Notes: generated by a model not told the origin, from the letters alone. Counted from the first letter of the stretch, positions 6,967 through 14,587 are shown. The stretch is 18,526 nt of DNA from DATKKX01 sp035542775 (GCA_035542775.1 DATKKX010000403.1:1-18526); one strand, 5' to 3'. Numbers and translations: made by a program.

Positions 6967-8346
6967 CTATTCCGCGGGCAGCGTCTCAGCCCGCAGATCG
7001 CCGTAGATCACGCGGACCTTGCCGTCGTCGAGTTGCCAGCGCAACAAGATCTCATTCGCGTCGTCGGGTGTTACTTCGTCGCCAAAGTACTCCGGCTTGC
7101 GGCCGTCGCGGACAAGCTTCATGTAGTACATCGTGCCGCCGCCGATCTCCATGCCCAGTTGTACCATTCCGGAGCGATCCAGCTCCTCAAACTCCGCCCG
7201 CCTCTCCTCGGTAACCATCTTGTGGAGCCGGCCCAGTATGGAGGTCGGCGTCAGGGCAGGGGGATACCGCCCCGTGAAGTAGGCCAGGCGCTTGAGGGCG
7301 TTCACAAGTGCGGTCTCGTCCGGCCGGGCCAGTTTGGCATCGACTCGGTGATAATCCTCCGGAATATTGGGCTGGAATAAGCTCGCCGCCAACGCCGCAT
7401 CCCATCCGAACCGGTCGTAAACCAGCCTCAGCCGCTTGTCCCCCTCCGCCATCGGCATATTTACAAGCAGCTTGGCCGGCAACTGGGTAAGCGTGTCCAC
7501 CCACAACTCCGCGTAAGCGGGCTCTGCATTCGCCTTGCTCGGCGGGGGAAAACCCAGTTTCTCGCCCGCCACGCGGTAACCGGTGGCTGCACGACCCTCA
7601 ATGGTCTCCTCACCTAGTCCGATGGCGCTATCGTCCGTCAGCTTCCGCAGGGCTTGCAAGAATGCCTCCGGACTCCTTTCATCGAGGCTTGCTCCCGCTA
7701 CTTGGTCGGTGCCGATCTCGATCCAGGTCTTTGTAGCAGGCTGCACAACGATCACCGGCCCCTGGGGTGGTGCATATTCTTGTGAAACGACCATGTCGTT
7801 CACCTTTATTTCGAAGTGGCTGCCGAATTCCTCGGAGAACTGCAAGGTGCCTTCTCCTTGAAATGTTGTCCCCTCCATCTGAATGCCCTCCGGCATCGTC
7901 ACGCGGCACACAATTGTGCGGGCCTGCCGCAAGTGTTCAATCGCCGCGGCAAACGCGCTCTTCTGGCCTGCCGAAAAGACAAACAGGGCGATAAACAGGA
8001 CGGCCGCGACGGGGATCAGCAGGGCTGCCGCGCGGCGGCCGGTCGTTTTATTCAAACTCATGGCAAAGTCTCCCAGGCGACCCCATCCGCGCGCCAGTGG
8101 ATCCAGGATGGATCGCTGCGGCGCGCCGGCGGGCAGTGTCGCCATCAGTTGCTCGCGGAGCTTGTCGTGGTCGCGATCGAACGCCTCATACATCCGCACC
8201 CGATCAACATGCTCGCGTCGGGCGGCGGCGTAGAGTTCGCGGCAGGACGGGCACTCGCGGGCGTGCGTGAAGAGAGATGCCGCCTGCTCGTCGGCCAAGG
8301 CTTCCATGGCCAGCAGGTCCCAGTCTTGCGTGGGGGGGCAATTCAT
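6967..8346 (-). CDS. Membrane anti-sigma factor with large extracytoplasmic domain
   Basis: The protein has 459 residues. An N-terminal zinc-binding anti-sigma motif HARECPSC (His28, Cys32, Cys35; Hx3Cx2C) lies in a cytoplasmic helical domain to about residue 100. One transmembrane helix spans about 106-126 (AALLIPVAAVLFIALFVF). Residues 130-345 form a strand-rich domain like LolA/RseB lipid-binding folds, and 355-459 a further domain ending in YFGDEVTPDDANEILLRW and VRVIYGDLRAE, a type I associate with planctomycete anti-sigma-like proteins. It should hold the adjacent sigma factor at the membrane and release it on an envelope signal. An ideal AGGAGGTG five nt before the ATG and the ATGA overlap with the sigma gene indicate coupled translation. 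Confidence 0.9.
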   Translation of the reverse strand: MNCPPTQDWDLLAMEALADEQAASLFTHARECPSCRELYAAARREHVDRVRMYEAFDRDHDKLREQLMATLPAGAPQRSILDPLARGWGRLGDFAMSLNKTTGRRAAALLIPVAAVLFIALFVFSAGQKSAFAAAIEHLRQARTIVCRVTMPEGIQMEGTTFQGEGTLQFSEEFGSHFEIKVNDMVVSQEYAPPQGPVIVVQPATKTWIEIGTDQVAGASLDERSPEAFLQALRKLTDDSAIGLGEETIEGRAATGYRVAGEKLGFPPPSKANAEPAYAELWVDTLTQLPAKLLVNMPMAEGDKRLRLVYDRFGWDAALAASLFQPNIPEDYHRVDAKLARPDETALVNALKRLAYFTGRYPPALTPTSILGRLHKMVTEERRAEFEELDRSGMVQLGMEIGGGTMYYMKLVRDGRKPEYFGDEVTPDDANEILLRWQLDDGKVRVIYGDLRAETLPAE

Positions 8347-8948
8347 GGACGCACCTCCTGCATGTGCAGTATCTGCCGCAACCGCTGGACCGCGGACGAC
8401 AACACGCGATAGAAACCCGATCTCGACAAGCCCAGGATCGCCCGGGCCTCTTCGGTATTGCGGTCCTGCAGGTAGTACACGTGCAGGACCAGTCGTTCCT
8501 TGTCCGTGAGAGAGGGTACGGACTTCCGTTCGTGCCGCATCAAACCGGCGATCTGATCACGTAGCTCGATAAGGCGTTGTTCCGGCGGCTCTCGCCAGTG
8601 CTCGGCCTGGTTTTGCCGATCGGCCCAACCGGCCAGCCCGCTCTGCTCGCGTCGCTTTTTTCGCCGCCATTCCCGACATACCTGCCGGGCGATGCCGACG
8701 AGCCAGCCGGCAAAGCGGTTCGGGTCGTGCAGGCGACCGATGTTCTTGTAAGCTCGCAGGAAAGCTTCCTGCGCCAGATCCGCCGCTGTCTGGAGGTGCC
8801 GCGTTTCGTCGTAGCAGATCGCGCGGATGAGACGTGCCCGTCGGTCGTAGAGCTCGGCGAATGCCGACAGGTCGCCGTTTCGCACACCGAGGACCAGTGT
8901 TCCGTCCGAAGCCGCCACGCCTGCACCTCTCATCTGTTCGATGGCCAT
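8343..8948 (-). CDS. ECF-type RNA polymerase sigma factor
   Basis: This 201-residue protein has the two ECF regions. Region 2 is at about 25-100, with DLAQEAFLRAYKNI (57-70) for core binding and -10 melting and a basic end (REWRRKKRR). Region 4 is at about 147-195, with LTDKERLVLHVYYLQ and the helix-turn-helix LGLSRSGFYRVLSSAVQRLRQIL for -35 recognition. No C-terminal extension is present. The ATG at 8948 has no clear Shine-Dalgarno; Met6 (ATG at 8933, before RGAGVAASDG) is an alternative. The TGA overlaps the anti-sigma start, the standard arrangement of a cognate pair. The 146-bp gap upstream shows no obvious self-recognised ECF promoter. Confidence 0.95.
   Translation of the reverse strand: MAIEQMRGAGVAASDGTLVLGVRNGDLSAFAELYDRRARLIRAICYDETRHLQTAADLAQEAFLRAYKNIGRLHDPNRFAGWLVGIARQVCREWRRKKRREQSGLAGWADRQNQAEHWREPPEQRLIELRDQIAGLMRHERKSVPSLTDKERLVLHVYYLQDRNTEEARAILGLSRSGFYRVLSSAVQRLRQILHMQEVRP
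8352..8359 (-). promoter_or_regulatory. Ideal ribosome binding site for the anti-sigma gene
   Basis: AGGAGGTG on the minus strand lies five nt before the ATG at 8346, inside the last codons of the sigma gene. It is the strongest Shine-Dalgarno sequence I found in the window, whereas the sigma gene has none. This could make anti-sigma synthesis exceed sigma synthesis from the shared message. Confidence 0.85.
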
Positions 8949-9059
8949 CTACTGTACTAGTGGCCGCAGACGGGATTTCGTCCAGTGGAAAAAGCGAGAG
9001 AAGGAACGACCGACTTGGCTCGGCCATCGCCCAATTATCGAACCTCGACTTTGTCGAAG

Positions 9060-9073
9060 GCCGGCAGCCCGGC
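9060..9073 (-). terminator. Short GC hairpin after the GT2 gene
   Basis: GCCGG and CCGGC flank a 4-nt loop 21 nt beyond the GT2 stop. A second small hairpin, TCGAC/GTCGA with a 3-nt loop (9045-9057), follows on the minus strand. Neither has a U-run, so support is weak. Confidence 0.25.
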
Positions 9074-9094
9074 TAAGCGGCCGCGAAGAGGATG

Positions 9095-10309
9095 CTACGC
9101 CTGTGTTTCGGCCGCTGTCGCTACTCGGCTGCCGCGGTAAGTTGTGCCGCGCCATGTGGTGGTTTTGCGTCCGCCCACGCGGCGAATGGCGTTGAGTAAC
9201 GCCCCCAGGCCGAAGACCGCGCCGACGGGATACAGGAGGCCGTAGAGTGGTCCGGAATGGTTCAGAGCGTAAAAGCGGAGCATGACGGAAATCTGGGCCA
9301 GACAGGCCGCGCCGGCCAGCCATGTAAAGTAATGCCAACCGGGCCAGGCCGCCGAACCCGTCAGGATCGCAACCAGCCCGCTGACCAGCCCGATCCAGGG
9401 GAGCATGCTGAACATGGTGATGACGAGGACCGACAGGAGCAGTCGCTGCAAGGTGCCGAAGCACCCGAAGAAAATGCGGCTCCAGCCGGCCCAGATTTGC
9501 TTCAACGAGGCGTACATCCGAACGGTATAGAGATCCTGATTTGACACGACCACAAGGCGCTGGCCCGCCGCCTTGGCGTAGCGGGCCATATGGATGTCCT
9601 CATTCAACTCGGTCTTGACCGGCTCATGGCCGCCGATTCTCTCGTAGCAGGAGCGGCGCATGAGCATGAAGGCGCCGTTGGCATAAGCGGCGGCGGATCG
9701 CGGATTGTTCACCCTTAAGGGATTGAACCAGATCATAAGGATGCCGCTGCAGGCCGGCTGAATCAGGCGCTCCCAGAAACTGTTGGCCTGATGCGTCGGC
9801 AGGACGGAGAGGAAGTCGGCGCGCTTTTCCTGGGCGTAGCGCATGGCGACGGTCAGCGCCCTGGGCGACGTGAACTCGCAATCCGCGTCCGTGAAGCACA
9901 ACCACTCGCCCTCGGCGAGCTCCACGCCCTCACGCATGGCGTTGTTCTTGCCGAACCAGCCCTCCCGCAGTTGCTTGACATGAATGGCGGACAGCCTTTT
10001 GTCACCCGCGGCCAGGCGGTCGATGATGTCGGGCGTGCGATCACCGCTGCGGTCATCGATGGCAATGAGCTCCAGATGGGGGTAGTCCTGTTGAAGCAAC
10101 GATTGCAGGCAGGTGCCTATGTTGGCCTCCTCGTCCTTGGCCGCGACCAGCATGCTGATGGTCGGGAGCGTACCGTTGGTATTGGAGTACATGCTGCTGT
10201 CCAGCGGCGGCATGGCCCGAGAGGCTTTGCTGAGCTGAAAGTGACGGCTGGTCCAGACCAACACGGCCGCGGCCGTGATCACGAACCAAGCCCACAGGAT
10301 CGCATTCAT
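9095..10309 (-). CDS. Membrane-bound family 2 glycosyltransferase
   Basis: I place the start at the ATG at 10309 (404 residues, MNAILWAWF). The frame runs open to 10498, but that extension is Arg/Pro/Ser-rich and lies inside the yggS gene. An N-terminal transmembrane helix (about 2-19) is followed by a GT-A domain: SMLVAAKDEE (52-61), DDRSGDRT (85-92), DADC with the DxD motif (141-144), NEDIH (236-240) and a QxxRW-like QIWAGWSRIF (271-280). Three or four helices follow at about 285-375, then TTWRGTTYRG near the end. The arrangement matches GT2 enzymes such as CrtQ or hopanoid-associated transferases, which add sugars to lipid acceptors at the inner membrane. Acceptor and sugar cannot be told from sequence. 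Confidence 0.9.
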   Translation of the reverse strand: MNAILWAWFVITAAAVLVWTSRHFQLSKASRAMPPLDSSMYSNTNGTLPTISMLVAAKDEEANIGTCLQSLLQQDYPHLELIAIDDRSGDRTPDIIDRLAAGDKRLSAIHVKQLREGWFGKNNAMREGVELAEGEWLCFTDADCEFTSPRALTVAMRYAQEKRADFLSVLPTHQANSFWERLIQPACSGILMIWFNPLRVNNPRSAAAYANGAFMLMRRSCYERIGGHEPVKTELNEDIHMARYAKAAGQRLVVVSNQDLYTVRMYASLKQIWAGWSRIFFGCFGTLQRLLLSVLVITMFSMLPWIGLVSGLVAILTGSAAWPGWHYFTWLAGAACLAQISVMLRFYALNHSGPLYGLLYPVGAVFGLGALLNAIRRVGGRKTTTWRGTTYRGSRVATAAETQA

Positions 10310-10364
10310 ACGCAGCTTCTCATCACCGGCGAGCCGGTTGTCGCGCCTGGCTCTGCTTCGGACC

Positions 10365-10380
10365 GCGGGGATTGCCCCGC
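10365..10380 (-). terminator. GC-rich hairpin between yggS and the GT2 gene
   Basis: GCGGGG (10365-10370) and CCCCGC (10375-10380) flank a 4-nt loop, 5 nt beyond the yggS stop. A second short dyad, ACCGG/CCGGT (10325-10338), lies closer to the GT2 start. There is no U-run, so it may only slow or trim the transcript. Confidence 0.3.
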
Positions 10381-10385
10381 CGCTC

Positions 10386-11231
10386 TCAGACGTCCTCCTC
10401 CGGTTCCTCGTGGTCGGGCTCGGTCCTCGTGGCGAGACCCTCGAAGAGGGCCGAGCCCACGCGGATGATGGTGGCGCCGGCTTCGATGGCGATTTCATAA
10501 TCGCCGCTCATGCCCATGGAAAGCTCTTTGAACTGCGCCCCTACCTTACGATCGGATCGCAGGTCTTCGAAGATGTCGCGGAGGCGTTCGAAGCACAAGC
10601 GAACCTCGGCGGGCGTGGCGCCGAGCGGGCCCATGGTCATCAAACCGCAGAACCGGATGCCGGGCCAGGCGGCCAAATGCTCGGCGAGGTGGGAAACCGC
10701 TCCGACAGCAATCCCGAACTTGGAACGTTCGGCGCTGGTGTTGACCTGGAGCAGGATGTCCACGACACGACCGACCTTGACGGCCTGCTTGTGCAAATCT
10801 TCCGCCAGGCGCAGGCTGTCCACGCTGTGGATCAACTCCACCCAGGGGACGACCAGCTTGACCTTGTTGCGCTGCAGGTGGCCCACCATGTGCCAGCGGG
10901 GCCGCACCGCGCCCGCCTCCCGCCGCCCGGAGAGCACGTTCTTCCGTTCGATGGACTCGTGAATCATTCCCGCCCGCTGGTTGAGCTGTTGGGCGCGACT
11001 TTCGCCCAGGTCGGCGATGCCCAGCTCAAGTGCCTGGCGGACGACGTCGACATCCACGTATTTCGTGACCGCCACCAGGCGCACCCCGGCGGGATCGCGC
11101 TTGGCCCGGCTGCACGCCGCCTCCATGCGCTCGCGAACGCGCTTGAGGTTTTCGGATAGCTTGCGTCGCACTAGTACAGGATTGCCGATCACGGCAACGC
11201 TTCCCTTCGTCCGTGCCCCCATGTCGTTCAT
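10386..11231 (-). CDS. yggS: YggS/PLPBP family pyridoxal-phosphate homeostasis protein
   Basis: The protein has 281 residues from the ATG at 11231 (MNDMGARTKG). The frame extends further, but that part overlaps the upstream lipoprotein gene and has no family character; the ATG at 11222 is an alternative. It is a single-domain TIM-barrel PLP binder. The PLP lysine is Lys57 in LVAVTKYVD, followed by WHMVGHLQRNK (113-123), HSVDS, LLQVNTSAERSKFGI, GLMTMGP and the phosphate-binding SMGMSGDYEIAIEAG (about 238-252) and RVGSALFE. All family motifs are present, so it should be functional. YggS proteins bind PLP, have no known catalytic activity and buffer vitamin B6 and amino-acid pools. It starts 31 nt after the lipoprotein gene stops and is probably cotranscribed. 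Confidence 0.95.
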   Translation of the reverse strand: MNDMGARTKGSVAVIGNPVLVRRKLSENLKRVRERMEAACSRAKRDPAGVRLVAVTKYVDVDVVRQALELGIADLGESRAQQLNQRAGMIHESIERKNVLSGRREAGAVRPRWHMVGHLQRNKVKLVVPWVELIHSVDSLRLAEDLHKQAVKVGRVVDILLQVNTSAERSKFGIAVGAVSHLAEHLAAWPGIRFCGLMTMGPLGATPAEVRLCFERLRDIFEDLRSDRKVGAQFKELSMGMSGDYEIAIEAGATIIRVGSALFEGLATRTEPDHEEPEEDV

Positions 11232-11262
11232 CCGAACGGTCCCGCGTCCATCGGCGGGGATT

Positions 11263-12450
11263 CTAACCTCCGGCCACGTCCTCCAACAAGCCCCCACGCC
11301 TCCATGCCTCCAGCAGCCGCTCCCGCCGCCGTTGGAGCATTTCCAGGACAGCCTCTCCATCCACCGGATCTGTGAATTCCGCGGAGGCCACCACCGCCCG
11401 AAGCTGGTCGATCGTCACCGCAGCCATTCGACGGGCCATCCATTCCGCGTCGGCTTGCGTCATGCGGTCGAAGGCGGTGTTGGGATTCTGCGATCGCCAT
11501 GCCCGGGCATTACCCTCCGTCAGCAGCTCGAACGAACCGACCGCTGGACTCTTGACCGGCACGGTCCGAGGTAGCGCCGGCAGCAGACCGAGCGTTGCCG
11601 CCCCGAGCAATTGATATTCGACGTCCCAGGTGTAGCGCCATCCGCGCCAGGCTTCCTTGGGATGCCCGTTCCAACTGCCGAGACAGGAATTGAAATCCAC
11701 CAGGTAGCAGAAGGCCCGGCCATCCTCCACCGCCACCAGCGTGTTGTTATCTGTCCGGTCAGTATCGTTGAGCCAGGCCGCGACCAGCCGCAAAGCCCGC
11801 ACCTCCCGCCGCATGCGATAGCAGTCGAACTTGAACTCCCCGACGGCCTTGCCCGGAACGAACGCTGACGCGGTCGCCCTCTTGCCGTCGTAACGGGCGT
11901 CCCCAGTGCCGTCTATCCTGGTCAGATAGGTCGTCGGCACGCGGTAGCCCATCAGCCAGTAGATTCGTGAGCCGATCATCTCCGCCGATGTGCCCAGCTC
12001 GGGGTACGCCGGATCGTCGAGCTTGACCAGAAACGTCCGCCCCCCGGCATCCTCGCCGATGAAGCCTGGGGTAGCCCCTTTTTCCTTGGCCTTCTTGACC
12101 TGCCAGGGCCCGGCGGGCGGGGCGGCGGCGGGCGGGCCGACCCGGAGTTGGTCACCGGGGATGCCCCGGATGTCACGGTTGACGAAGAACGGTCCATCGG
12201 CGACCTGACCATCAGGCCCCACATCCCACGCCTCGTCGCCCGCCAGTGCCCGGCCCGCCCAACTGAAGATCAGGTAGTCCCGCACGGGATAGAGGTAGCA
12301 TGTCTTCAGCCAAATATTGCCGAGCGAGTCGTTGATCGGTTCGTAAGGCCGGTCGAAGACCGCGGCCTTGTTGTCGTATTCAAGCTCCGCGCAACCAGGC
12401 GTCAGCCAGGTCGTAAGCAGGAGGGCCGAGATCGTGAGCGCGCATCGCAC
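11263..12450 (-). CDS. Lipoprotein with a possible kinase-like fold
   Basis: I chose the GTG at 12450 (395 residues) because it gives a compact lipoprotein signal, MRCALTISALLLTTWLTPGC, with Cys20 as the lipid site. A TTG at 12486 is the alternative; a TGA lies six codons above that. The lipobox TPGC is imperfect. Residues 138-180 (RTFLVKLDDP, Lys143; TSAEMIGSRI, Glu157; GYRVPTTYLTRIDG) look like a kinase N-lobe. Residues 214-236 end in WLNDTDRTDNN, like a catalytic loop with Asp and Asn, and YLVDFNSCLGS (Asp252) resembles the metal-binding DFG. Similar exported proteins with VK, then ND and DxG-like motifs occur in Acidobacteria and Planctomycetes, from memory. Activity is unproven; it could be an inactive scaffold. 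It precedes yggS by 31 nt. Confidence 0.8.
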   Translation of the reverse strand: MRCALTISALLLTTWLTPGCAELEYDNKAAVFDRPYEPINDSLGNIWLKTCYLYPVRDYLIFSWAGRALAGDEAWDVGPDGQVADGPFFVNRDIRGIPGDQLRVGPPAAAPPAGPWQVKKAKEKGATPGFIGEDAGGRTFLVKLDDPAYPELGTSAEMIGSRIYWLMGYRVPTTYLTRIDGTGDARYDGKRATASAFVPGKAVGEFKFDCYRMRREVRALRLVAAWLNDTDRTDNNTLVAVEDGRAFCYLVDFNSCLGSWNGHPKEAWRGWRYTWDVEYQLLGAATLGLLPALPRTVPVKSPAVGSFELLTEGNARAWRSQNPNTAFDRMTQADAEWMARRMAAVTIDQLRAVVASAEFTDPVDGEAVLEMLQRRRERLLEAWRRGGLLEDVAGG

Positions 12451-12560
12451 GCCCTGATCTGTATCGCACCGCTCCCGGCCGGTCAAATCCCGCGTGCTGG
12501 CTCAGCGGAGGCCTCCTCGTCATAAAGCTCATCACGCGCTGCTCGGCGCAGATATCGCTT

Positions 12561-12596
12561 CCCATCCCTCCCATTATTCCCATCCGTCCCATTCTG
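12561..12596. repeat. Four tandem 9-nt units, consensus CCCATYMKT
   Basis: CCCATCCCT, CCCATTATT, CCCATCCGT and CCCATTCTG follow each other without gaps. The first five bases are invariant and the rest vary. On the minus strand this reads as repeated ATGGG. Confidence 0.8.
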
Positions 12597-12712
12597 TCTC
12601 CCAGCATCGGCCTCAATCCCTGGATCCTCTGGGCCCCTTGGCCGCCCGTTCTTTTTTCCTTGTTCCGCTTGCCTCCGGCCGAAGATTAGGTTATAGTTAG
12701 CATAGAGGCCGC

Positions 12713-12730
12713 CCCGGGCGTCGGCCCGGG
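12713..12730. repeat. CCCGGGC hairpin
   Basis: CCCGGGC (12713-12719) and GCCCGGG (12724-12730) flank the loop GTCG: a perfect 7-bp GC-only stem, three bases before the 10-nt tandem array. Confidence 0.6.
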
Positions 12731-12732
12731 CT

Positions 12733-12762
12733 GCATGAAGTTGCATGGAATCGCATGGAATT
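12733..12762. repeat. Three tandem 10-nt units, GCATGRARTY
   Basis: GCATGAAGTT, GCATGGAATC and GCATGGAATT are contiguous. The 10-nt period puts each unit on the same face of the helix. A T-rich run follows at 12770-12776. Confidence 0.75.
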
Positions 12763-12896
12763 GCGCTTCTTTTTTTCGCGCCAAGCTTGAGCAGGCCGCG
12801 GACTCGCCGCCGGGCCGATACCGTGTGGACGAGCCAGGAGGATGACGACGAACCAGGAACCAGGCACTAATAACCGCCGGAATCACCCAGTTGCGA

Positions 12897-12926
12897 TAAC
12901 ACGCTCTAACACGCGCTAAAGTGCGG
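12897..12926. repeat. Three tandem 10-nt units beginning TAA
   Basis: TAACACGCTC and TAACACGCGC are near-identical and TAAAGTGCGG is a diverged third unit. A7T4 follows at 12929-12939, the most AT-rich spot nearby. Confidence 0.65.
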
Positions 12927-12979
12927 CGAAAAAAATTTTGGCCCGCGCACATGCAACTGCCAGCCGCCGCCAGAGCCTC

Positions 12980-13011
12980 GGCTGCCCCACGAATCGTGGG
13001 GAGGCCCAGCC
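12980..13011. repeat. Hairpin with CCCCACG stem
   Basis: CCCCACG (12985-12991) pairs with CGTGGGG (12995-13001) around AAT. Outside it, GGCTG (12980-12984) pairs with CAGCC (13007-13011) with a 5-nt bulge on one side, for 12 bp in all. No T-run follows on either strand. Confidence 0.55.
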
Positions 13012-13269
13012 TGATCAGAGCCCGAGCGGGAGCGAGGGGCATGGGCCCATCAGAGCCGATCAGCCGGCCGTCTGCAGCGCTTTGCGGCGGATCGCAGCGC
13101 CGGGGACCTGCAAGCGTCCTGCTGCCGCCATCGGCTGCCTCCTGAGCGTCGGGGGATGGCCAAGGGCGAAGAGCCCTCAACTAACGGCCGCACGGCTTTT
13201 CAGGCCGTTTCAGGAGATTTCAACTTATGCCGAGGTCCACGAAGTTGAGAAGTAGATCATCGACCGGCG

Positions 13270-14451
13270 TTACCCTCCGCCCTTTGAGGGCGTTCCATGC
13301 GCTGGCCCCGACCGCTCGGCCGCATCATCCACCCGCAGCATCCCTAGTCGCCGGCAGGCGATCGCGAGGACGATTGGAATCGCCGCCAGGGCCGCGATCA
13401 GGTACGGCAAGTGCAAGCGAAGCAGAGCAAAGCCGAGGATGACGAAGCCCAGACCGATCAAATAGCAGAGCAGGACCGTCCGGCGGACGGAGAGCCCCCG
13501 GTCGCGGAGCTGATCGTAGAAATGACTGCGGTCGCCGATGAACAGAGGCTTGCCGTTCAGCCAACGGCGGGCAATGGCCAGGGCAGTGTCGAAGATGGGA
13601 AATCCAAAGACGACCAACGCGCCGGCGAGCCACCGCCATGAATGCTGCTCGGCGAAACGGATCAGGATGACCGCGACGTTGAAACCCAGCAGCAGCGAGC
13701 CGCTGTCGCCCATAAAGATGGAGGCCGGGTTAAAATTGTAGCAGAGAAAGCCGACGCAGATGCCGCAGACTGCGACGGCGAGCAAGGCCTGTACCAATGC
13801 GGCCGTGCCGGGGGAAGACGTTGCAGCGCCGGCCAGATCCGAGGCCACGGCCACGAAGCCCAGGGCGGCGATCGCCAGGATGCCAGCACACAGACCGTCG
13901 AGGCCGTCGATCAGGTTGGTGGAGTTGGATGCTCCTGCCAGGACGACGATGCAAAAGACTCCGCTCAGGCCGGTCAGAACGGCGTCGGCGAACATCCAGG
14001 CCGGAAGGGTTCCCCGCAATGGGGCCAATAGTGCCTCAGCAACCTGCCGGCCGATGCCACCGTAGAGCAGGAAGGCCGCAGCCACGGCCTGGATGAGCAG
14101 GCGAAGGCCCGGACGAAGGCCATGGACGTCGTCGATGAGGCCGGTGAGCATCAGGATCGTGCCCGCGATGGCGATCCATGGCATCTGGGGGCGGCAGGCC
14201 GGGAACAGCAGCATGGCGCAGTGCAGAGCAGCGAGCCAGCCGACATACATGGCCACGCCGCCGAGGTAGGGGATCGGCCTGCCGTGCGGTTTCAGGCCCG
14301 AGTCGGGCCGATCATAGAGCTCGATGGACACCGCCACGCGCCGGACGATCGGCACGGCGATCAACGTCAGGGCCAGCCCGGCGAGGAGCGGCCAGAAGAG
14401 CGGTCGCAGGAAATCCATCCCTGATGCACTTGCGACGATAAACCAGGCCAC
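13270..14451 (-). CDS. WecA/MraY-family polyprenyl-phosphate sugar-1-phosphate transferase
   Basis: The protein has 393 residues from a GTG at 14451, supported by GGAG about 9 nt upstream; an ATG at 14418 (Met12) lacks such a site. It has about ten hydrophobic segments. Family motifs are in order: YDRPDSGLKPHGRPIPYLGG (46-65), GLIDD with Asp107/Asp108, NSTNLIDGLDGL (176-187), FNPASIFMGDSGSLLLG (240-256, Asp249) and GDRSHFYDQLRDRG (306-319) for the cytoplasmic His loop. These residues bind Mg2+ and the UDP-sugar; the enzyme moves a HexNAc-1-phosphate to undecaprenyl phosphate and starts surface glycan synthesis. Absence of murein genes nearby and the short GDRSHFYD loop favour WecA/TagO over MraY. 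The C-terminus is a polar tail. Confidence 0.92.
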   Translation of the reverse strand: MAWFIVASASGMDFLRPLFWPLLAGLALTLIAVPIVRRVAVSIELYDRPDSGLKPHGRPIPYLGGVAMYVGWLAALHCAMLLFPACRPQMPWIAIAGTILMLTGLIDDVHGLRPGLRLLIQAVAAAFLLYGGIGRQVAEALLAPLRGTLPAWMFADAVLTGLSGVFCIVVLAGASNSTNLIDGLDGLCAGILAIAALGFVAVASDLAGAATSSPGTAALVQALLAVAVCGICVGFLCYNFNPASIFMGDSGSLLLGFNVAVILIRFAEQHSWRWLAGALVVFGFPIFDTALAIARRWLNGKPLFIGDRSHFYDQLRDRGLSVRRTVLLCYLIGLGFVILGFALLRLHLPYLIAALAAIPIVLAIACRRLGMLRVDDAAERSGPAHGTPSKGGG

Positions 14452-14480
14452 CTCGCGACGCTCCGTTGGACCTGAACCCG

Positions 14481-14502
14481 TGATCCCCGACTCCAGGGAT
14501 CA
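14481..14502. repeat. TGATCCC inverted repeat upstream of the WecA-like gene
   Basis: TGATCCC (14481-14487) and GGGATCA (14496-14502) flank an 8-nt spacer, about 30 nt before the GTG at 14451. It could be an operator or a leader hairpin for the WecA-like gene. Confidence 0.45.
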
Positions 14503-14587
14503 ACACGTGACTGCTTGCGGGAGGCGATGTTATTCAAATCGCTGCGAGGCGTCCATCCCAGGCGTCACGCGAGAGTACCGGCAAGCC

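Larger units (their letters stand above)
12451..13269. other. Noncoding region of about 0.8 kb, rich in short repeats
   Basis: No frame here has credible protein character; the open frames are Arg/Pro/Ala-rich shadows. The region contains a 9-nt array at 12561-12596, a GC hairpin at 12713-12730, a 10-nt array at 12733-12762 followed by T7, a second 10-nt array at 12897-12926 followed by A7T4, a hairpin at 12980-13011 and repeated ATCAGAGCC (13014-13022, 13049-13057). The minus-strand promoter of the lipoprotein gene and the 3' end of the WecA-like transcript should also lie here. I recognise no known ncRNA family. Confidence 0.65.

Noticed and set aside
10310..10498. N-terminal extension of the GT2 protein
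   Set aside because: It overlaps yggS, is Arg/Pro/Ser-rich, and the ATG at 10309 begins directly with the expected membrane helix.
11232..11360. N-terminal extension of YggS
   Set aside because: It overlaps the 3' end of the lipoprotein gene and has no counterpart in the family.
12561..12926. Short repeats as a CRISPR array
   Set aside because: Units are 9-10 nt and contiguous with no spacers; no cas genes are present.
12686..13180. Possible 164-residue minus-strand protein in the noncoding region
   Set aside because: Low-complexity Arg/Ala/Pro composition, no ribosome binding site, and it runs through the tandem arrays and hairpins.
12938..13255. Possible 105-residue plus-strand protein in the noncoding region
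   Set aside because: No family character or start signal, and it crosses the duplicated ATCAGAGCC element.
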